Made by a program: the position numbers and the translations under genes
Shown here: positions 6,308 to 11,052 of the stretch, in pieces
Layout of the letters: every line of letters begins with the position of its first letter
How positions within the stretch are numbered: the first letter of the stretch is position 1
Source of the DNA: Candidatus Gastranaerophilales bacterium
GTDB lineage: Bacteria > Cyanobacteriota > Vampirovibrionia > Gastranaerophilales > Gastranaerophilaceae
Reading direction: 5' to 3'
Assembly (NCBI GenBank): GCA_944324205.1
Contig: CALUVK010000041.1
Span: forward strand, 1 to 11,052
Length of the DNA stretch: 11,052 nucleotides
The notes under the pieces: model-generated
What the model was told of the DNA's origin: nothing
What the model saw: only the letters and a program-made list of their open reading frames with translations
The model's database searches: none

Positions 6308-7339
6308 TTAATAAGAAATTGCAAATTTCAGACATCCATTGGCTTTTGTATCGAAATCCTTGTATGCATTTAAAATCTTGCTAAATGGGTATTCAGAACT
6401 TATTAGAAAATCTGTATTTAATTTTCCCGCAGAAATCATTTCTAAAAGTTCTTTTGAGTGTATAGCATCAACACCACCGGTTTTAAAGATTAAATTTTTG
6501 CCATACATTACAGGTAAAGGAAGTATTTGTGCTTTTTCATACATAGCTACCAGTGCAATAATCGAATTTGCTCTTGCAATCTTCCAGGCTATTTCAAAAG
6601 TATTATCACCGCCTGCAGCTTCAATAACAGCATCAGCTCCCCTTGAAAAAGTTAACTTTTTTATTTCATTTTCAATATCACATTTATTCGGATTAAAAAC
6701 ATAATCAGCAAGACCGTGTATTTTTGCTATATTTAGACGAGCTTCATCAATATCAATAGCTATAATTCCACCTGCATTAAAAATTTTTGCAGAAGCCATT
6801 ACACACAATCCAACAGGGCCGGCACCTATTACAGCAATTGTATCGCCGGATTTAATTTCACATAACTCTGCACCAAAATACCCACTTGATAAAATATCTC
6901 CCACAAAGAGAGCATTTCTAAAACTTACGTTATCCGGAATTTTGGTTAACCCTTTATCTGCAAACGGCACTCTTACATACTCTGCCTGACAGCCATCAAT
7001 TGTACAACCCAGTTTCCAACCTCCGTTTTCACAATTATTTATATAACCTTGTTTGCAGAAATAACACTCACCACAAAAAGTTTCACAATTTGCGCTTACC
7101 CTATCACCAATTTTAAGATCACTTACACTGTCACCTAGCTCAATAACTTCTCCGACAAATTCATGTCCAAGAATAATATTTTTACAAGCTTTAGGAACAT
7201 ATCCATTTATAATATGTAAGTCGCTGGTACAAATAGAAGATAAACAAACTTTTACAATCGCATCTCGCGAATTTTCTATTTTAGGACGCGGACGCTCCGT
7301 TAATATGATATCATTTCCATCCCAAACAAGAGCTTTCAT
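6308..7339 (-). CDS. Zinc-dependent medium-chain alcohol/polyol dehydrogenase
   Basis: 343 residues, full length for the medium-chain dehydrogenase family, which oxidises alcohols or polyols or reduces the matching carbonyls in the cytosol. The GroES-like N-terminal domain carries the catalytic zinc ligands Cys37 (SICTSDLH) and His59-Glu60 (GHEFVGEV), with Asp148 in the third-ligand region. Structural zinc ligands are Cys89, Cys92, Cys95 and Cys103. The Rossmann domain shows GAGPVG (172-177), and Asp196 at the end of the second strand favours NAD over NADP. The substrate cannot be read from sequence; related proteins act on butanediol, sorbitol, threonine or secondary alcohols. The start fits the family (MKALVW), yet there is no Shine-Dalgarno and a TATAAT ends only seven bases upstream, so the mRNA may be leaderless. 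It is divergent from the permease gene and convergent with the NTF2-like gene, 11 bases away. Confidence 0.9.
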   Translation of the reverse strand: MKALVWDGNDIILTERPRPKIENSRDAIVKVCLSSICTSDLHIINGYVPKACKNIILGHEFVGEVIELGDSVSDLKIGDRVSANCETFCGECYFCKQGYINNCENGGWKLGCTIDGCQAEYVRVPFADKGLTKIPDNVSFRNALFVGDILSSGYFGAELCEIKSGDTIAVIGAGPVGLCVMASAKIFNAGGIIAIDIDEARLNIAKIHGLADYVFNPNKCDIENEIKKLTFSRGADAVIEAAGGDNTFEIAWKIARANSIIALVAMYEKAQILPLPVMYGKNLIFKTGGVDAIHSKELLEMISAGKLNTDFLISSEYPFSKILNAYKDFDTKANGCLKFAISY

Positions 7340-7346
7340 AAGCTTA

Positions 7347-7352
7347 ATTATA
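7347..7352 (-). promoter_or_regulatory. -10 box of the dehydrogenase gene
   Basis: TATAAT on the minus strand ends seven bases before the ATG at 7339, placing the transcription start at or next to the ATG. No clear -35 box is seen 16-18 bases further upstream, so an activator or a different promoter position remains possible. Confidence 0.45.
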
Positions 7353-7393
7353 CCCCAAAAATCAAATAAAAAATCTGTATTGAAATATTACAA

Positions 7394-7404
7394 CTTATTA
7401 TAAG
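7394..7404. repeat. Short inverted repeat in the dehydrogenase/permease intergenic region
   Basis: CTTAT-T-ATAAG is a perfect 11-base dyad lying between the two divergent starts. Copies of AATATT flank it at 7384-7389 and 7407-7412, giving a rough larger symmetry. It could be an operator for a shared regulator, but AT-rich DNA makes such dyads common. Confidence 0.25.
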
Positions 7405-7417
7405 ACAATATTAACTA

Positions 7418-7446
7418 TTGACCGATAATTTATCAAATGAGATAAT
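7418..7446 (+). promoter_or_regulatory. Promoter of the permease-glycosyltransferase unit
   Basis: TTGACC (7418-7423) and GATAAT (7441-7446) are 17 bases apart, each one mismatch from consensus. The -10 box ends six bases before the ATG at 7453, so transcription would begin at about the first base of the start codon. Confidence 0.55.
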
Positions 7447-7452
7447 TTACTT

Positions 7453-8325
7453 ATGAATTATTATAAAAAATATACGCCATATTTATTTTTAATACCTGCC
7501 GTAGCAGTTTTAATAGTATTCTTCTTTATACCTTTTTTTCAAACATTTGGATTAAGTTTTTTTGATTACTCTAAAAGCATTTATAATCCGACATTTTGTA
7601 ATATCGACAACTATATAAAACTTTTTAGAGAACCCATATTTTATAAAGTTATGTTTAATACATTTCTATACCTTCTGATAGCAGTACCTTTTTTAGTTAC
7701 ATTTCCTTTATTTTTAGCAATATTAATCAATCAAAAAATAAGAGGAATAACTTTATATAAAATTATTTTATACTTGCCAGTAATAGTATCTATAGTAGTT
7801 GCAGCAATTGCCTTTAAATGGTTATATGCAACAAACGGGATTTTAAATTATATTTTATCAATATTCCATATTACACCTATAGGCTGGCTTGTTGATACAA
7901 ATTGGGCACTATTTTCAGTTGCGGTTGTTACTATCTGGAAAGGTATCGGTTATTACATGATGATATATTTAGCAGCATTAATGAGTGTTCCTCAAGAGTT
8001 ATATGAAGCATGTGACATTGATGGTGCTAATTTTTTTACTAAACACTTAACAGTAACCGTACCACATATTATGCCTACAATTGCCCTTGTATCTACTATA
8101 AGTACAATCTCTGCAATGAAAGTTTTCGCAGAAATTTATGTTATGACAAAGGGTGGTCCTCTAAATTCAACAAAAACAATTGTATATTACATTTACGAAC
8201 GCGCGTTTGAAAATCTAGATTTAGGCTATGCTTCAGCATTAGCAGTTGTTCTTTTGCTAGTAGTTATGGCATTTTCTCTAATAAATATTTTTTGTTTTGA
8301 AAAAAATAAATATGGAGACATTTAA
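7453..8325 (+). CDS. Sugar-type ABC transporter permease (MalF/UgpA-like)
   Basis: 290 residues, typical of the first permease of carbohydrate-uptake (CUT1) ABC importers, which sit in the inner membrane and pair with a second permease, an ATPase and a substrate-binding lipoprotein. Six hydrophobic spans lie at about 9-31, 69-93, 103-123, 153-176, 209-227 and 259-281. The cytoplasmic EAA loop, where the ATPase docks, is present at 185-208 with Glu185, Ala186, Gly191 and Pro208. The MTKGGP segment (231-236) is characteristic of this family. No second permease, binding protein or ATPase gene is in the window, and the next gene is a glycosyltransferase overlapping by one base, so the subunit partners must be elsewhere. 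There is no clear Shine-Dalgarno; the promoter lies immediately upstream. The substrate is probably a sugar or glycerol-phosphate-type compound but cannot be specified. Confidence 0.88.
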   Translation: MNYYKKYTPYLFLIPAVAVLIVFFFIPFFQTFGLSFFDYSKSIYNPTFCNIDNYIKLFREPIFYKVMFNTFLYLLIAVPFLVTFPLFLAILINQKIRGITLYKIILYLPVIVSIVVAAIAFKWLYATNGILNYILSIFHITPIGWLVDTNWALFSVAVVTIWKGIGYYMMIYLAALMSVPQELYEACDIDGANFFTKHLTVTVPHIMPTIALVSTISTISAMKVFAEIYVMTKGGPLNSTKTIVYYIYERAFENLDLGYASALAVVLLLVVMAFSLINIFCFEKNKYGDI

Positions 8326-9350
8326 TGAAAATACTTGTCATAACAGATTTGTATCCTATAAAAGATTCTGAAATAAATACGCCGCGCACAATTGCAGATT
8401 TTGTTAAAGGTTGGAAGCTGGCAGGACATGAAGTAAAGATTATAAAACCAAATTTTTTATTTAACGCTATATTAAGAAAAAAAACACTTTATAAATCAAA
8501 TATTTATGGAGATATAGAAAATATAAACTATATTTTCCCATTTTGGGGAAATATTAAAAACAAAATAAAGAGAGATTTTACTCCTGATATTATCATTGCA
8601 CATATGCCAAGCGGGATATTATTTGCAAATAAGCTGGGTTTACCTTTTGTAGCCGGAGTTCATATTTCAGATTTAGAAGTTTTAACAAACCCTCTTTACT
8701 CATTTTATTTCAAAAATGCTCTTGAAGCAGGCTATAAGAATGCAACAAAAATCGCTTGCCGCTCTTATGCAATAAAAAACAAATTTTTAAAACTCTATCC
8801 ACAATATGAATATAAGACATTTGTATGCTACTCAGGTATTGATAAAAACCTAATTATAAAAAGAGATTGGCAAAATCGTAAAAAAGTTTTAACTTGTGCA
8901 AATCTAATCAAACGTAAACATATAGAAAAAGTCATTTTTGCGTGTGACAATCTTAATGTAGAGTTAAAAATAATAGGTGACGGCAAAGAATTCCAACACT
9001 TAAAAAAAATATCAAATAAACCCATATTCACAGGACATTTAACCCGAGAGAAAGTTTTTGAAGCAATGAGAGAAGCTGATATTTTTGCATTGCCCAGTAT
9101 AAATGAAACATTCGGCATGGTATACCTGGAAGCAATGGCATCAGGCTGTATCACTGTCTGCACACAAGATGACGGTATCTCTGGTATTATAAAAGATGGA
9201 TTTAACGGATATTTTTGGAATGATAATATTATCGAGACAATAATAAACTCATCAAATCAGGATTACATACTACAGAACAGTTATAATACTATATTAAATT
9301 TTACTCAAGAAAAAGCCTGTGAACATTATCTAACTTGCATCTTAGCCTAA
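8325..9350 (+). CDS. GT-B glycosyltransferase, family GT4-like
   Basis: 341 residues. Predicted to transfer a sugar from a nucleotide-sugar donor to a lipid, glycan or protein acceptor at the cytosolic face of the membrane. The N-terminal Rossmann-like half starts MKILVITDLYP and includes a GWKLAGHEVKI helix-strand typical of GT4 acceptor domains. The C-terminal donor domain begins near VLTCANLIKRKH (188-199), continues through KIIGDG (215-220) and FTGHL, and has the EX7E motif: Glu261 in NETFG and Glu269 in LEAMASG. There is no signal peptide or membrane segment. The ATG shares its A with the TAA of the permease gene, and GGAG (8314-8317) lies seven bases upstream, so the two are translationally coupled. 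The C-terminus is a little short for the family. DNA here is very AT-rich. Donor and acceptor are unknown; a role in surface polysaccharide or glycolipid synthesis is inferred. Confidence 0.88.
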   Translation: MKILVITDLYPIKDSEINTPRTIADFVKGWKLAGHEVKIIKPNFLFNAILRKKTLYKSNIYGDIENINYIFPFWGNIKNKIKRDFTPDIIIAHMPSGILFANKLGLPFVAGVHISDLEVLTNPLYSFYFKNALEAGYKNATKIACRSYAIKNKFLKLYPQYEYKTFVCYSGIDKNLIIKRDWQNRKKVLTCANLIKRKHIEKVIFACDNLNVELKIIGDGKEFQHLKKISNKPIFTGHLTREKVFEAMREADIFALPSINETFGMVYLEAMASGCITVCTQDDGISGIIKDGFNGYFWNDNIIETIINSSNQDYILQNSYNTILNFTQEKACEHYLTCILA

Positions 9351-9371
9351 ATATAAATAGAATGTTCTATC

Positions 9372-10334
9372 TCAATTAAAAGCAACCACAATACTATTAA
9401 GCCTTGAAAATATGTCTTTTTTGTTTTCAATTAAAACTAATTCCCCTCGGAGTTTTGATGCACCAGGAAATCCATTCAAATAATAAGGAATAAATTTCCT
9501 GCAGAATTTAATACCAACCTCTTCTCCTCGAAACTCTATTTCTTTTATAAGATGCTGTTTAAAAAGCTCCACTTTTTCAAAAAGTGTCGGAGCTTGAATA
9601 TATTCACCTTCGTTTAAATACTTTTCAACACGGTATAAAAGAGACGGATCACCAAGAACACCACGTCCGATGGCAATTCCATCAGCTTTAGAATCTTCTA
9701 AACATTGCACTGCCGTTTCAATCGAAACAACATCACCATTAGCAAAAAAAGGAATATCAATATTATGTTTTAATTCTGCGATCTTTTTCCAATCCGCTTT
9801 ACCACCATACATTTGAGAGCGGGTTCTTCCATGAATAGTAATAAAATCAGCTCCTGCCTCCTGCATTTGCTGCGCAAATTCTATATAGTTCATCTCATCA
9901 ACAGTATAGCCTAAACGAAATTTTACACTTACTGGTATTGAAACAGAGTTTTTTACAGCTTTTACAATTTCTACAGCTAAAGACGGCTTGCGCATTAACG
10001 CACTCCCATCGGAGCCTTTTACAACTTTATTTACAGGACACCCCATATTTATATCAATCATGTCTGCATATTTTTCCAAATACTTGGCACAACTTGCAAT
10101 CATTTGCGGCTTATGCCCACTCAATTGATATGCGATCGGAGAGTGATTCTCCTCTCTAGCAGTAATAACTGTATCTTTTACTTGAGTTAAAGCCTCAGAG
10201 CTAATCATCTCTGTTGTTAAAAGACAAGTCTTCGAATATTCCCTAACCAGAGACCGCAGCACATAATCTGTAATTCCTGCCATTGGAGCTAATGACACGC
10301 GGCTAGAAATAAGAGTATCAACTTTAGTATTCAT
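9372..10334 (-). CDS. dusB: tRNA-dihydrouridine synthase (DusB/NifR3-like)
   Basis: FMN enzyme reducing specific uridines in the tRNA D-loop to dihydrouridine with NAD(P)H, in the cytosol. The 320 residues match DusB length. Family motifs are APMAGITD (16-23), INMGCP with catalytic Cys99 (95-100), VKFRLG with Lys138, HGRTRSQMYGG (168-178), ANGDV (198-202) and IGRG (222-225), all in the TIM-barrel half. The helical C-terminal tRNA-binding domain follows from about 245. It lies 23 bases downstream of clpP on the same strand and could be cotranscribed, but a TATAAT box (10342-10347) ends seven bases before the ATG and there is no Shine-Dalgarno, so it may also have its own leaderless transcript. 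It is convergent with the glycosyltransferase, 21 bases away. Assignment to Dus is firm; B over A or C rests on length and overall motif style. Confidence 0.92.
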   Translation of the reverse strand: MNTKVDTLISSRVSLAPMAGITDYVLRSLVREYSKTCLLTTEMISSEALTQVKDTVITAREENHSPIAYQLSGHKPQMIASCAKYLEKYADMIDINMGCPVNKVVKGSDGSALMRKPSLAVEIVKAVKNSVSIPVSVKFRLGYTVDEMNYIEFAQQMQEAGADFITIHGRTRSQMYGGKADWKKIAELKHNIDIPFFANGDVVSIETAVQCLEDSKADGIAIGRGVLGDPSLLYRVEKYLNEGEYIQAPTLFEKVELFKQHLIKEIEFRGEEVGIKFCRKFIPYYLNGFPGASKLRGELVLIENKKDIFSRLNSIVVAFN

Positions 10335-10341
10335 ACATTAC

Positions 10342-10347
10342 ATTATA
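10342..10347 (-). promoter_or_regulatory. -10-like box just upstream of dusB
   Basis: TATAAT on the minus strand lies in the 23-base clpP-dusB gap and ends seven bases before the ATG. The candidate -35 falls inside the end of clpP (TTCAGC at 17-base spacing) and is weak. Confidence 0.35.
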
Positions 10348-10357
10348 TGATAAACAT

Positions 10358-10966
10358 TTATCCAGCTGAAGTAACAACTTTATCTATCAGCCCATATTCT
10401 ACTGCTTCAGCGGCTGAAAGATAATGATCTCGTTCACAATCCGCTTTTACTTTATCAAAAGCTTGTCCTGAATTTTCAGCCATAATACCAATTAACATGT
10501 CTTTCATCCGAAGGATTTCTTTAGCCTCTAATTCAATATCAGTAGCTTGACCTTTTGCACCACCCAGGGGCTGATGAATCATTATTCTTGCACTGGGAAG
10601 AGCCATTCTTTTTCCTTTTGCCCCAGCTGATAAAAGAAAAGCACCCATAGAAGCCGCTTCTCCTAAGCAGATAGTCTGCACATCTGCTTTTATTAAATTC
10701 ATAGTATCATATATTGCCATACCTGCTGTAATAACACCACCAGGAGAATTAATATATAACATTATATCTTTTTCAGGATTTTCGCTATCCAACAACAGTA
10801 ATTGAGCGACAATGGAATTTGCTACATCATCATCAATTTCTGTGCCCAGAAAAATAATCCTCTCTCTTAAAAGCCTTGAAAAAATATCAAAAGATTTTTC
10901 CCCTCTAGATGATGATTCAATAACTGTTGGCACATAACTCAATATCTTTTTAAAATCCGTTGTCAT
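10358..10966 (-). CDS. clpP: ATP-dependent Clp protease proteolytic subunit
   Basis: Serine peptidase that forms a 14-subunit barrel and, with an AAA+ unfoldase such as ClpX or ClpC, degrades damaged and regulatory proteins in the cytosol. At 202 residues it is the normal length. The catalytic triad is intact: Ser106 in GEAASMGAF, His131 in MIHQPLGG and Asp180 in ERDHYLSA. The N-terminal VPTVIESSSRGEKSFDIFSRLL is the usual axial-pore/handle start, preceded by about ten residues that are probably a short propeptide. The ATG has a strong AAGGAG (10973-10978) six bases upstream. The gene downstream is dusB rather than clpX. The right-hand neighbour is out of view; a terminator hairpin separates it. 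Confidence 0.96.
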   Translation of the reverse strand: MTTDFKKILSYVPTVIESSSRGEKSFDIFSRLLRERIIFLGTEIDDDVANSIVAQLLLLDSENPEKDIMLYINSPGGVITAGMAIYDTMNLIKADVQTICLGEAASMGAFLLSAGAKGKRMALPSARIMIHQPLGGAKGQATDIELEAKEILRMKDMLIGIMAENSGQAFDKVKADCERDHYLSAAEAVEYGLIDKVVTSAG

Positions 10967-10993
10967 ATATCTCTCCTTTAAATTCTTTACAAT

Positions 10994-11022
10994 ATTTTAC
11001 AATAAATTAAAACCGGGTGCAA
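10994..11022 (-). promoter_or_regulatory. Possible clpP promoter
   Basis: On the minus strand TTGCAC (11017-11022) and TAAAAT (10994-10999) are 17 bases apart, giving a leader of about 20 bases with the AAGGAG site. The -35 match is only partial and lies inside the hairpin, so this is tentative. Confidence 0.3.
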
Positions 11023-11051
11023 GATATAATCTTGTCCCCGGTTTTAATTTA
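11003..11051. terminator. Long intrinsic-terminator-like hairpin upstream of clpP
   Basis: The arm 11003-11017 ending AAAACCGGG pairs perfectly with 11037-11051 starting CCCGGTTTT (15 base pairs). Beyond one mismatch and a G-T wobble, CAAG (11020-11023) pairs with CTTG (11031-11034) around a 7-base loop. The GC core followed by TTTTAATTT reads as a terminator in both directions. On the minus strand it would end a gene lying to the right of the window. Confidence 0.7.
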
Positions 11052-11052
11052 A

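Noticed and set aside
9357..9370. Small inverted repeat ATAGAA/TTCTAT between the glycosyltransferase and dusB as a terminator
   Set aside because: Only five or six A-T-rich pairs with a tiny loop and no U-run; too weak to call.
9938..10159. Plus-strand frame opposite dusB
   Set aside because: Antisense to conserved Dus motifs with no ribosome site.

Overview
This is an AT-rich bacterial chromosomal window of ordinary gene density. The longest gap between genes is about 180 bases, so no stretch over 300 bases lacks a gene. Seven complete genes are joined by one that runs in from the left edge, and I see no tRNA, rRNA, CRISPR array or insertion sequence. Sigma70-like boxes, good Shine-Dalgarno sites before four genes, and a large protein with FQG motifs in its leader fit a low-GC gut bacterium. 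My best guess is the non-photosynthetic cyanobacterial relatives (Gastranaerophilales / Melainabacteria). That rests on recalled resemblance and I could not check it; a Clostridia-like organism is the main alternative.

Left part (1-4364): two large, probably envelope-associated proteins face each other across a shared bidirectional terminator (1647-1677). The plus-strand one is cut off at the window start. It has two hydrophobic segments, a proline/threonine/glutamate-rich linker, a LysM-like region and a glycine-rich tail. The minus-strand one (887 aa) is a glutamine/asparagine-rich helical protein with a perfect lipobox placed about 130 residues in, helical repeats and a Cys-x-Cys-x-Cys tail. 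I recognise no named family for either, and they are the least explained part of the window.

Middle part (4365-6296): a 180-base divergent intergenic region carries a near-consensus promoter for aspartate kinase (lysC). LysC appears to contain an internal, Shine-Dalgarno-preceded start that would make a separate regulatory (ACT-domain) beta subunit, as in Bacillus and Corynebacterium. Twelve bases after lysC is a small secreted NTF2-like protein.

Right part (6308-10966): a zinc-dependent dehydrogenase (minus) diverges from a two-gene unit (plus) in which a lone sugar-type ABC permease overlaps a GT4 glycosyltransferase by one base. Convergent to this pair is a minus-strand pair, clpP then a tRNA-dihydrouridine synthase (dusB-like). 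A long terminator-like hairpin lies upstream of clpP at the right edge. The dehydrogenase, permease and dus genes each have a -10-like box ending only 6-7 bases before the ATG and no clear Shine-Dalgarno, so they may be leaderless.
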